Part shown: piece by piece, positions 39,672 through 48,560 of the stretch
How positions within the stretch are numbered: position 1 is the stretch's first letter
How the letters are laid out: every line of letters starts with the position of its first letter
Assembly: GCA_016778305.1 (NCBI GenBank)
Contig: JADHPT010000006.1
Span: 1-64,000 of the forward strand
DNA from: Candidatus Poseidonia sp.
GTDB taxonomy: Archaea; Thermoplasmatota; Poseidoniia; Poseidoniales; Poseidoniaceae
Length of the DNA: 64,000 nucleotides
Reading direction: 5' to 3'
Program-made: the position numbers and the translations under genes
The notes under the pieces: generated by a model
Told to the model about the DNA's origin: nothing
The model's database searches: none
What the model saw: only the letters and a program-made list of their open reading frames with translations

Positions 39672-41333
39672 TTATTCTTCTTCGTCGCTTTGCATGATGT
39701 TCAAAAACTCGTCAATATCGACAACACCATCGCCATTCTCATCGGCTTTGTGGAAATAGGTTCGGACTTCCATGGGAGTCAATTCAAGGCCAAGGCCCTG
39801 GGTGAGGGCGGACCTGAATTCGCTCAAGGTCAGGTGATTTTTCCGGCCAACATCTGCGGAACGAAACGAGATGTAGAAGCGTTCTGACGCTTCTGGCGTT
39901 GGGTTTCTAAATCGGGCTTTGAACGCAGTGAACGGTGTGACACGGGCCTCCTCGAGGACGTGGCGACGACCGTATGCCAACCACACCACGACGCCGAGGC
40001 CCATGGCACCAGCAGCGCCGATAAGCGCATTCTCTCCGATGAGCCAGAGCAGGATAATACCTGTTGCAGCACCGTAAATTTGAGGCAGTGGATAGAGGGG
40101 AGATTTGTAGGGAGGATTCCAACTGTGATGAGGACCTGCATGGCGCATGACGACCACAGATGCGTTGATGGCCACGAAGACCATGATGTTGAATCCTGAC
40201 GCAAGTTCTGCAATGGCGTGTACGTCGATGGTCAAGATGGCAGTTGCCATCATCACTCCGGTGATGATGATGGGCCAGTGGGGCGTTTCATAGGTGGGAT
40301 TCAAGTCTTCAAGTTTTGATGGGAGAAGGTTATCCCTGGCCATGGCAAATAGGAAGCGGGAGGCGGATAGGACACCAGCAAGAGCCATTGAGGCCATGGT
40401 GACAATGGCTAACAGGGCTGCAATCACTCCAACGGTGCTCCCAGCAACTTCATCAGCGAATACGTAGATTGGATTTTCAATCGCGTGGGTGGGGTCCTTC
40501 ATGTGCCAGCCCGTCGGGAGAACGGACACCATCACGAAGGCAACACCAGCGTAGAGAATGGTAGCTACCAGGAGCGAGGTAAACATGCCGCGTGGGATGT
40601 TCTTCTCCGGATCCATGACCTCTCCACCAATAGCTCCTACCTTGATGGCGCCAGAATAGGCGACAAAGACAAGGGCGGCAGCCGTACCCATTTCTGGACT
40701 CAAGTAGTCAACATTGGTGACAGGTTTGGCCAAATCAGCCTCACCGCTCAACAGGGCCATGATACACAATCCCAGGAGGAAAAGAACGGCGGTACCAACG
40801 ATTGGTGTCTGCACCTTCTTGATTTTCTTGACCCCTGTAATGTTGATGATCACAATGAACGTAAGAAGAACCAGCGCCACTGTAATCGGGTTGACTTCCA
40901 CACCAAGGGCAGCAGTCACCACTTCAAGATAGGCGGCAAATCCTATCAGAGCAAATGCAGATTTGAGCATAAAGGATGCGAACAGTCCCAATCCGCTGAT
41001 GGTTCCCATGAGCGAACCATAAGTCCGTTCCATGTAGATGTAAACGCCACCGGATTGGGGCATTGCACTGGCGAGCTCTGATTTTGAAAAGGCACCCGTT
41101 AGGACCACAGAGGCAGCCAATACGAAGGCAAACCACATGCCGTCACCTGCGACTTCTTGAGCGAAGGCCGGGAGAATGAACAAGCCAGAGCCCAGCATTG
41201 AGGACAAGGAGAGAATCACTAAGGTGGCGAGTCCTATGGTTCGAGAGAGTGTCCCTTTGATCTCTTCAGAAACAGCCCGCACATCGCCCGAGGCTACGCC
41301 TTTCAGTATGTTTTCTACAGTTTCTTTTGCCAT
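39672..41333 (-). CDS. APC-superfamily amino acid permease with C-terminal EF-hand pair
   Basis: 'GLATLVILSLSSMLGSGLFILPAFAQEVAG...' 12-TM APC permease; C-terminus 'ADENGDGVVDIDEFLNIM' is a canonical EF-hand loop. Confidence 0.9.
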   Translation of the reverse strand: MAKETVENILKGVASGDVRAVSEEIKGTLSRTIGLATLVILSLSSMLGSGLFILPAFAQEVAGDGMWFAFVLAASVVLTGAFSKSELASAMPQSGGVYIYMERTYGSLMGTISGLGLFASFMLKSAFALIGFAAYLEVVTAALGVEVNPITVALVLLTFIVIINITGVKKIKKVQTPIVGTAVLFLLGLCIMALLSGEADLAKPVTNVDYLSPEMGTAAALVFVAYSGAIKVGAIGGEVMDPEKNIPRGMFTSLLVATILYAGVAFVMVSVLPTGWHMKDPTHAIENPIYVFADEVAGSTVGVIAALLAIVTMASMALAGVLSASRFLFAMARDNLLPSKLEDLNPTYETPHWPIIITGVMMATAILTIDVHAIAELASGFNIMVFVAINASVVVMRHAGPHHSWNPPYKSPLYPLPQIYGAATGIILLWLIGENALIGAAGAMGLGVVVWLAYGRRHVLEEARVTPFTAFKARFRNPTPEASERFYISFRSADVGRKNHLTLSEFRSALTQGLGLELTPMEVRTYFHKADENGDGVVDIDEFLNIMQSDEEE

Positions 41334-41381
41334 GGTATGTCCCCCGAAATCAGGCAGAAAAGTGGGTCTTAACTCGTGGAT

Positions 41382-41398
41382 AACTTAAGTTTATATTA
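41382..41398 (-). promoter_or_regulatory. Candidate archaeal TATA box (AATATAAA) overlapping a 10-bp palindrome AACTTAAGTT upstream of the permease
   Basis: AT-rich element about 60 nt before the start codon; palindrome at 41382..41391. Confidence 0.4.
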
Positions 41399-41444
41399 GT
41401 TATTTGTATTAAATACCATGTGAATCCCCGGATTCCGGAAAAAT

Positions 41445-42860
41445 TCATTCGCCCAAATGAACGATCACTTTCATTTCAACGGCGATGGGGGTCGGAAGTG
41501 CATCGATGGCGAGAGTCGTACGAGTGGGACCAATCTTACCCAGAGTCTGGGCCCAAACGTCATTGTATCCCTTGAAATCACGCTTCATGTCCACGAGGAA
41601 GGTTGTCACGTCAACGACTTGGTCCATGGAAGCACCGGCCTCCTCGACGATTCGCTTGACGTTGTTGACCACAGCATGTGTTTGTGCTTCGATGTCGTAA
41701 TCCAAGGGTTCACCATTCTCATCGTGAATTGGCCCACCTGGAATGGCATTGGTACCGGGCTGTCGCGGTCCAACGCCAGAAAGGAAGAGCATGTTTCCTA
41801 CCTTGCGTGCATGAGGATATGCCCCGACGGGTTTTGGTGCAGAATCCGTGTTGACTGAACCTTCGGCTTCGGTAGGTTCCCAAAGGTCGGGACCCGAGGG
41901 TGTCTGTTCAATGACAGGGTTTTCTTCAGTTGTATCGCTTTCATCGACCGTGTCAAGGACGCCCCGTTCTCCGTGGAAATACTCAACGTCGTCCTCGTCA
42001 TATTCCTTGTCCCCGGCGCCTGATGGCGTCGGGTCAATGGAAACCACGGCACCACCTGCGCCGTGAATCGGTTCGTAGGCGAGTACCTCGCCAGTGAGAT
42101 CGTTTCTGTTTCCGTTCATCGCTGAAAGCCACCACATGGGTTTGAAGGCAACAACCTTCTGCACGCGTATCTGTCGCTGAATCGTGCGGGAGAGTTGACC
42201 GACATCCTCCAATCTTCCTTGCTTGAGGAATTCAAGGATTTTCAGATTCCATTCGTCATCCTTGAGCGAGTGGATTTTATCATCCTCGGGCTGGATAAAA
42301 TCGGTAAACATTCGATTGGAAAGCGACATTGCTGTCACCGCTACAGCACGCCGACCTTGTGCCTTGATCACGTCGAGGCAGGATTTAGCGAGAACGGTCG
42401 TCTCGCTACGATTTGCGTACATGTTGGACGATACAATCACTGCAGGTATGGCGTTGTCGGGATTGAGCAGGGTGAGCGCAACAACCGAACCCACGTCGAT
42501 TGGGAATCCCTTGTAGTTCACACAACGGCTCTGAAGTCCTCGCTTCCTGTTGGCATCATCCCAAGCATGTGCAAATTCTTGGTCAATGTTGAATGAATAA
42601 TTGATTGACCCCAGGTCGTGGAAGTCATGGTCCACCATCACCCACTCTGGGTTCGGGTCTGATTGGATTTGGTGTCCAATGATTGACGGCCAGGTGGTTG
42701 AATAGATGACCAAAAGATCTGCATCCAATTCCTTGATGCTTTGAGCTGCCGCATCAAACGCATCCCTCAAGCGTTGCCAACCTTCGTTTTGGTCAGGGGC
42801 AAGCACGGTGTGGGGGTGGACAGGAACCACGAATGAACCGACCACGCGCCCTTCGGTCAT
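41445..42860 (-). CDS. Fusion: LigB-type class III extradiol dioxygenase-like domain (apparently lacking active-site residues) + C-terminal RidA/YjgF/UK114 domain
   Basis: 'VGSFVVPVHPHTVLAPDQNEGWQRLRDAF' LigB-like; C-terminus 'VGNMLFLSGVGPRQPG...VVNNVKRIVEEAGASMDQVVDVTTFLVDMKRDFKGYNDVWAQTLG...GPTRTTLAIDALPTPIAVEMKVIVHL' RidA. Start set at MTEGR (ATGA overlap). Confidence 0.82.
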   Translation of the reverse strand: MTEGRVVGSFVVPVHPHTVLAPDQNEGWQRLRDAFDAAAQSIKELDADLLVIYSTTWPSIIGHQIQSDPNPEWVMVDHDFHDLGSINYSFNIDQEFAHAWDDANRKRGLQSRCVNYKGFPIDVGSVVALTLLNPDNAIPAVIVSSNMYANRSETTVLAKSCLDVIKAQGRRAVAVTAMSLSNRMFTDFIQPEDDKIHSLKDDEWNLKILEFLKQGRLEDVGQLSRTIQRQIRVQKVVAFKPMWWLSAMNGNRNDLTGEVLAYEPIHGAGGAVVSIDPTPSGAGDKEYDEDDVEYFHGERGVLDTVDESDTTEENPVIEQTPSGPDLWEPTEAEGSVNTDSAPKPVGAYPHARKVGNMLFLSGVGPRQPGTNAIPGGPIHDENGEPLDYDIEAQTHAVVNNVKRIVEEAGASMDQVVDVTTFLVDMKRDFKGYNDVWAQTLGKIGPTRTTLAIDALPTPIAVEMKVIVHLGE

Positions 42861-43759
42861 GCATCCCCCTCCTCGTGTGCGTGGCAAGGCCATTCAACAA
42901 CTGCATTACCGGTTCCAATGATGGTGCCGTAGCCGTGTAGGATCGCAGGATAGTTAGGGACGTCGAGGGTTGAAAGAAGCCATGAAAGTCCTCCTCCGTC
43001 ACTCTCAGCGATGGCTTGTTCAGTGAATTCTGGCATTTCATCGAGGATTCGCTGGGCTTGTCCGGTTCGCATGTAATCGATGATTCGCATGTCCCAAAGG
43101 TGCATGGCATGGCTGGTAATGTGTTCTTTGCTCATGTCTTCGGGCACTTCGGATTCGGTGGTGAAGTGGCGGTGGGAGAGAGAATTGCTCGCAAGGACCA
43201 CCACTCGCTTGCCGCTTGCTTCAATGGCTCGTCGTGTGACCCGTCCCAATTCGACCATGATTTCTTGCATGACTTCAACGGAGTAATATGCGGTGGAGCG
43301 GTTACTCGAAAGTACCACCATGGGCTTGTCCCACTCAGGATTGAACAAGTGACCGGTCGTGATGGTCCCGTAATCGACGCGGAAATCAGGATTTTCCATC
43401 ATTTTTACCGGCAAACCTGCTGAGGCTGCTTCGTCATGAATTGCTTTAGCGAGTTCCACATCGATGTTCAAGTCGTAGTGATATCGGAATAAGTTTGGAA
43501 AGACTGGATCGACTGAGAGCCCTTCAAAATGAGGAAGGCCAAGAAAGTGGGTTCCAATATAGGTCTGCCAGTGGGGCGAAAGGACGACGATCGCATCGTA
43601 TTCAATGTCGGCGAGTGAGGCTCGCAAACGTTCGTATCCCCACCTGAGTTGCTCCCAACCACCTTCAGCGACAGGTTCGTTTTGAGGGGGGTTTTCAGCG
43701 TACACCAAATGAGGGGGATGTGGGGCGATGCAGCCTGCAACGATTTTTCCCTTCACCAT
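42857..43759 (-). CDS. LigB-type class III extradiol dioxygenase (2-aminophenol 1,6-dioxygenase-like)
   Basis: 'GCIAPHPPHLVYAENPPQNEPVAEGGWEQLRWGYERL', 'DAIVVLSPHW', 'VLASNSLSHRHF', 'AESDGGGLSWLL'. Confidence 0.82.
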   Translation of the reverse strand: MVKGKIVAGCIAPHPPHLVYAENPPQNEPVAEGGWEQLRWGYERLRASLADIEYDAIVVLSPHWQTYIGTHFLGLPHFEGLSVDPVFPNLFRYHYDLNIDVELAKAIHDEAASAGLPVKMMENPDFRVDYGTITTGHLFNPEWDKPMVVLSSNRSTAYYSVEVMQEIMVELGRVTRRAIEASGKRVVVLASNSLSHRHFTTESEVPEDMSKEHITSHAMHLWDMRIIDYMRTGQAQRILDEMPEFTEQAIAESDGGGLSWLLSTLDVPNYPAILHGYGTIIGTGNAVVEWPCHAHEEGDA

Positions 43760-43857
43760 GTTTCCTCCAGCCCGCCGAGGTTTAAGTCATCATCGGACAC
43801 AGCACATCCTCTGTTGACAAGGCTAAGTCTCAAACACCATCAGCCTTTGGAATCACC

Positions 43858-44352
43858 GTGAGCGAAGCGAGCAAGGCAACCCCCGTGGTCGATGAACTCG
43901 TGCACCCCGTCGCACGTTCGGCGACATGGGAGGAGACCTGGATCAATGTCATCACGCCGGCTCTTTTTGGTTTGATCGTCGCAGGGATTTGGCAGTGGAA
44001 AATACAATCCATGCTCCCTTGGGGCCTCCCCAATCCGATACAAGGGGCTCTTCTTGTGATGCTCCTTCTTTCCCCACTGTTTCATTATTTTCTGACCGAC
44101 CAACCGATGAATCGATGGACTGAATACGCTCTCGGCGTTGTAGTTCTGGGTGGATTTTTTGTTGTTGTTTGGCTCATGGGTGTTGGAGGGTTTGTCTGCG
44201 GTGGTTATCTCGCTGCCATTGTTTGGGTAGCGATCAGCACCTCGTGGTGGCGCTTCCATCTCCCACCGTTTCGTTCAGCCTTGTGGCATACCCTGGGAGT
44301 GAACATGGGTGCCTTTGGAGGCGCTTTTCTCGTGTTCGGTTTGGTAGGCTGA
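43858..44352 (+). CDS. Membrane protein of unknown function (GTG start)
   Basis: Four hydrophobic segments; divergent from the dioxygenase gene. Confidence 0.6.
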   Translation: MSEASKATPVVDELVHPVARSATWEETWINVITPALFGLIVAGIWQWKIQSMLPWGLPNPIQGALLVMLLLSPLFHYFLTDQPMNRWTEYALGVVVLGGFFVVVWLMGVGGFVCGGYLAAIVWVAISTSWWRFHLPPFRSALWHTLGVNMGAFGGAFLVFGLVG

Positions 44353-45180
44353 TCACGAGGTGTAGGATTCCTCATCATTCGGGAAATCACCGCTTCGAAC
44401 ATCACCGCAATAGGATTTCAATGCACCGTCAATCTCCTCAGCGAGGTTGAGATAGCGTCGCAAAAAGCGGGGTGAGAAATCCATGGTGATGCCCAACAAA
44501 TCATGCAGCACAAGGACTTGACCGTCAACGTCGGGGCCTGCACCGATTCCAATGGTTGGGATGCTGATAGATTCTGCTACCTTCTTGGCCAATTCGCGGG
44601 GTATTTTCTCGAGGACAATAGCAAAACAGCCTGCGGCTTCGAGCAATTTCGCATCCTCGATCAACTTCTCTGCCTCTGTGTCTTCTTTCGCTCGCACCGA
44701 GTAGGTTCCGAATTTGTAGATGGATTGTGGCGTCAAACCGAGGTGCCCCATGACGGGTATTCCCGCAGTGAGAATACGCTCAACTGATTCCACGATCTCG
44801 CTGCCTCCTTCGAGTTTCACAGCATGGCCACTTGCCTCCTTCATAATTCGAACAGCTGAATCCAGAGCTTGGCGAGAATTCCCCTGGTAGGTTCCAAAGG
44901 GCATGTCTACGACCAACAATGCACGATCAACGGCTCGTTCAACACATTGAGCGTGGTAAATCATGTGGTCCAGTGTCATGGGTACGGTTGTCGCCTGCCC
45001 CGCCATAACATTGGAGGCTGAATCACCGACCAGAATGACATCCACTCCAGCCTGGTCAACCAGACGTGCAAGGGAATAGTCATAGGCGGTAAGCATGGTG
45101 ATTTTTTCACCTGCTCGCTTCATTTCCTGAAGCGTATGGGTAGTGACCTTTCGAGCGTTGCCGTGAACCGACATGGACAT
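44353..45180 (-). CDS. panB: 3-methyl-2-oxobutanoate hydroxymethyltransferase
   Basis: '[55 protein letters not shown]', '[25 protein letters not shown]'. Confidence 0.95.
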   Translation of the reverse strand: MSMSVHGNARKVTTHTLQEMKRAGEKITMLTAYDYSLARLVDQAGVDVILVGDSASNVMAGQATTVPMTLDHMIYHAQCVERAVDRALLVVDMPFGTYQGNSRQALDSAVRIMKEASGHAVKLEGGSEIVESVERILTAGIPVMGHLGLTPQSIYKFGTYSVRAKEDTEAEKLIEDAKLLEAAGCFAIVLEKIPRELAKKVAESISIPTIGIGAGPDVDGQVLVLHDLLGITMDFSPRFLRRYLNLAEEIDGALKSYCGDVRSGDFPNDEESYTS

Positions 45181-45217
45181 TCCAAGCGGAGCGGTGTTTT
45201 CAAAGGCTCCCCCGGGT

Positions 45218-45949
45218 TTATTCCCATTCGCGAATGAAGGCAGGAAGGTGTTCGTTGAATTCATTCATCATTTCTTCAACCGTTGACGAAGCCAATAATT
45301 GCTGACGTGCCTCGAGTCCATCGAGACACAGCGCAGCGATATTGTAGATGGATTGGACGGAATCCGTCACGTTTTCTTCACAAATGGTTTCAATCCATTC
45401 GGATAGCATTGTTTCATTGATGCTCATGTTTTCGCCTGCACGAGCCACAACTTTTCTGACGATATCCTTGAGGTATTCTTGTGTCTCCTCATCAAGAACA
45501 CCTTCTTGTTGTAGATAAGTGACTTTACCAGATATGTAGAGTGCCGGATTAGGGTGGTCTTCGGGAACATGTTCCATGAGTGTGTGAACATCGGGAAGCA
45601 TGCCTTCATCACCCACCAATTCTGCCATGCTCGGGTCATTGAAGGGTGGTAAGGCTGGCTCGATGACCTCGTCGACGAAGAAGCGTCTTCCGCCAGTGAT
45701 GGTGATGAAGTGATGGACGCCGCGCGTCTCATGATGAACAATTTCCGCCTCACAGCCATGACGGCGTGGCCCATCCCATCCGTTGGCAGGGGTGAAGGAA
45801 TCGTTGAGGACAAGACCGAACGGGCGTTCATCAAGTATGCAGGTGTCCAGCATTTGGCGGTAGCGGGGTTCAAAGACTCGCAATTCTTGAATTTCGCCAG
45901 GGAAGAGTACCATTGGAAGCACGAAGAGGGGCAAGGCGTCTTCGTCCAT
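45218..45949 (-). CDS. Stand-alone LON substrate-binding (N-terminal, PUA-like) domain protein
   Basis: '[43 protein letters not shown]'; no AAA or protease domain. Confidence 0.82.
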   Translation of the reverse strand: MDEDALPLFVLPMVLFPGEIQELRVFEPRYRQMLDTCILDERPFGLVLNDSFTPANGWDGPRRHGCEAEIVHHETRGVHHFITITGGRRFFVDEVIEPALPPFNDPSMAELVGDEGMLPDVHTLMEHVPEDHPNPALYISGKVTYLQQEGVLDEETQEYLKDIVRKVVARAGENMSINETMLSEWIETICEENVTDSVQSIYNIAALCLDGLEARQQLLASSTVEEMMNEFNEHLPAFIREWE

Positions 45950-45987
45950 GGTGCTAACACGTACCTGCGGCTTTTGAATATGTGTTC

Positions 45988-47463
45988 TCAGGGCTGACGA
46001 ATACAGATGTTGGTTAATTCTGAAAAGAAGTCCATAGACCATGTTCCCCCTTCACGTCCAACGCCAGATTGTTTGACACCTCCGAAGGGTGTGCGGAGGT
46101 CTCGATTGAGCCAAGTATTCACCCATACGATGCCGCTTTCGATATTCTTCGCAAATGCATGACCTCGTTCAATATCCGCGGTCCAAACAGATCCCGCTAA
46201 TCCATAATCAGTAGCGTTGGCCATGGCAATCGCCTCCTCATCTGTCGCAAAGGAATGAACCGTGACAACGGGGCCAAATATTTCCTCAGTAGCAGTACGT
46301 GATGAGGTTGAGAGGTTGGCAAAGACCGTTGGACGCAAAAATGCGCCCTCTTCGGGCATGTTGGCAACCGGTGCGTGACTGCTCGTGCCACCGGTGAGGA
46401 TGTCTCCGCCTTCTTCGAGGCCTAAGTTGATGTACGCCTCTACCTTCTTGCGATGATCCATGGAGATCACTGAACCCATTTGCGTTGCTTCATCCATGGG
46501 GTCGCCCACATTCAACGCGCTCACCTTTGCGGTAAATGAATGGATAAACTCGTCATAGATGCCTTCGTGAACCAAGACACGTGAACCACATAAACAGACT
46601 TGACCTGAATTGGTAAACGATGCTCGAACGATGTCGTCCATGATGGTTTCAAGGGGCGCATCATCGAGCAGAATGGTGGCGTTTTTCCCGCCAAGTTCCA
46701 AGGACAATTTTTTGAACATAGGGGCGGCTGTAGCGGCAACGATTTTTCCCGTGGACGTGCCTCCAGTAAACGATATTCCACCGATGGACGGGTGTTCAAC
46801 AATCGCTTGACCTACTTCGGGTCCGTAGCCATTGACGAGGTTGAAGACACCTTTTGGCAATCCGAGTTCATCAAGCGTTTCCGCAAGGAGGTGTGCGGTG
46901 AGAGGTGTTAACTCTGAAGGTTTTGCAACGATGGTATTGCCCATCAACAAGGCCGGGGCGACCTTCCATGTCAGGAGATACAAGGGGAGATTCCACGGTG
47001 TGATGAGGCCAACACATCCCACTGGTTTGCGATGCACGTGATTGACGGCGCCGTTTGCCGAAAAGGTCGGGACTTCATCATCACCGCCCATGGTTGCGAA
47101 GAATCGGAAATTACTGACGGAGCGATTTGCATCCACGCGTCGGGCAAGGGAGATGGGCTTTCCAGTGTCCAGTGATTCCAAGTGGGCGATCGCTTCTGAT
47201 TTTGCTTCGAGAGCATCGGCGATGGAATGCAGCCACTTCACCCGTTGTTCAAGAGTGGTAGCACTCCATGCCTTCGACGCTTTGAGGGCTGCTTGGGTTG
47301 CTGCTTCGACATCATCTCCGTTTGAACGGGCCACCTGAGCAATTATTTCCCCCGTTGCGGGGTTGATGGTCGCGAGGGTTCTTCCTGATTGTGATGCAAC
47401 GAATTGGCCGTCAATGTAATTGAGAATTGGATTCAATCCTGCACCTCCACTTCGAAGTGCCAT
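45988..47463 (-). CDS. Aldehyde dehydrogenase, (amino/hydroxy)muconic-semialdehyde dehydrogenase-like
   Basis: 'ITPWNLPLYLLTWKVAPALLMGNTIVAKPSELTP', 'LELGGKNATILLDDA', 'NSGQVCLCGSRVLV', 'EEIFGPVVTVH'. Confidence 0.93.
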   Translation of the reverse strand: MALRSGGAGLNPILNYIDGQFVASQSGRTLATINPATGEIIAQVARSNGDDVEAATQAALKASKAWSATTLEQRVKWLHSIADALEAKSEAIAHLESLDTGKPISLARRVDANRSVSNFRFFATMGGDDEVPTFSANGAVNHVHRKPVGCVGLITPWNLPLYLLTWKVAPALLMGNTIVAKPSELTPLTAHLLAETLDELGLPKGVFNLVNGYGPEVGQAIVEHPSIGGISFTGGTSTGKIVAATAAPMFKKLSLELGGKNATILLDDAPLETIMDDIVRASFTNSGQVCLCGSRVLVHEGIYDEFIHSFTAKVSALNVGDPMDEATQMGSVISMDHRKKVEAYINLGLEEGGDILTGGTSSHAPVANMPEEGAFLRPTVFANLSTSSRTATEEIFGPVVTVHSFATDEEAIAMANATDYGLAGSVWTADIERGHAFAKNIESGIVWVNTWLNRDLRTPFGGVKQSGVGREGGTWSMDFFSELTNICIRQP

Positions 47464-48560
47464 CGGTCTTGATCAGGGTCCCATTCGTCCCAAGTAGGGA
47501 CGGTTTCCAAAATTTCAATGTAGCGTTCTGGGACGATGCCAGGGACAATGAATGCCTTTTGACGATGCAGCGGATATGGATTTCTTAATTTGATTCCCAA
47601 GACGCCCAAGAGGGCGCGTGCCACGTACCAAGTGGCTTGTGAATTCCATCCGTGTGCAATTTTGACAACGATGCCCAAACCCTTGGGATAGTCTGGGTGT
47701 TCAATCGCCATCCCCAACAGGCCGTCTGCGCCTTCCTTGGCGATGACTCTACCTTCGCCTGCTTTGAGAATTGTTGAATCCAGACGATTGAATCCACCGA
47801 CGAGATCAGGATGTCGAACCATTGCCTCCCAAATCCAATCGTCGTCTTTGTCACGAACCAATCCGGCGTAAATTTGAGCGAGTTCAGACACGGTATTGGA
47901 GACCGTTGGCAAACCGCACCCGTCCTTGGCCACACGAAGCGGCGTCCAATCGTTGCCCAAGTAGGTCCTCAATTGTTCCATGTAAGCGTGAAAAACCTCG
48001 TGGTTTGGAAGGGTGTAGCCCGCACGCGTCCAGCCTTTCCTGCGACAACCTCGCAAAATGGCAGCGTGTTCTCCAGAGCAGGTGTGATACCAACGACGAG
48101 GTCGTCGGACTTGCCGTCCAAATTGAATCAAGGGCACGTCAAGTGGTGTGAGCATCAACGGCCATTCTGCCTCTGCGAGCAAGGATTGCGCAGCAGCCAC
48201 GTGTTCTGTATCTCCGTTGTGGGATGCGACGGCGATGGACTTTTGTTCCCATGAACAATCTTCCAACTCTTCGGTAAATGCCTTGAGCATGAAGGGTTTC
48301 ATCATCGAGCGGCCATAACAGAGGACGTTGCCCCCAAATGAATGGATGACTTCATCCCCGTGTGCCCAGGCAACAGCCCCGTGGATGGTGGTCTCAGATA
48401 CACCGTTTCGGCGGTAATCGACCAGGGGTTCCCAATCGACTTCACGGCCGGTTGGAATTCCCTCCACCCGTTCACCGAGCGGTGATGTGGGATACATGGC
48501 AGAGCCGGGCTTTCCGGGTTCTACTGCAGAAAATGTATCGTGGTTAACGCCCATGCTCAT
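47433..48560 (-). CDS. L-asparaginase II-family protein
   Basis: 'CYGRSMMKPFMLKAF', 'SIAVASHNGDTEHVAAAQSLL', 'HTCSGEHAAILRGCRRKGW', 'KDGCGLPTVSNTVSELAQIYA'. Confidence 0.82.
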   Translation of the reverse strand: MSMGVNHDTFSAVEPGKPGSAMYPTSPLGERVEGIPTGREVDWEPLVDYRRNGVSETTIHGAVAWAHGDEVIHSFGGNVLCYGRSMMKPFMLKAFTEELEDCSWEQKSIAVASHNGDTEHVAAAQSLLAEAEWPLMLTPLDVPLIQFGRQVRRPRRWYHTCSGEHAAILRGCRRKGWTRAGYTLPNHEVFHAYMEQLRTYLGNDWTPLRVAKDGCGLPTVSNTVSELAQIYAGLVRDKDDDWIWEAMVRHPDLVGGFNRLDSTILKAGEGRVIAKEGADGLLGMAIEHPDYPKGLGIVVKIAHGWNSQATWYVARALLGVLGIKLRNPYPLHRQKAFIVPGIVPERYIEILETVPTWDEWDPDQDRWHFEVEVQD

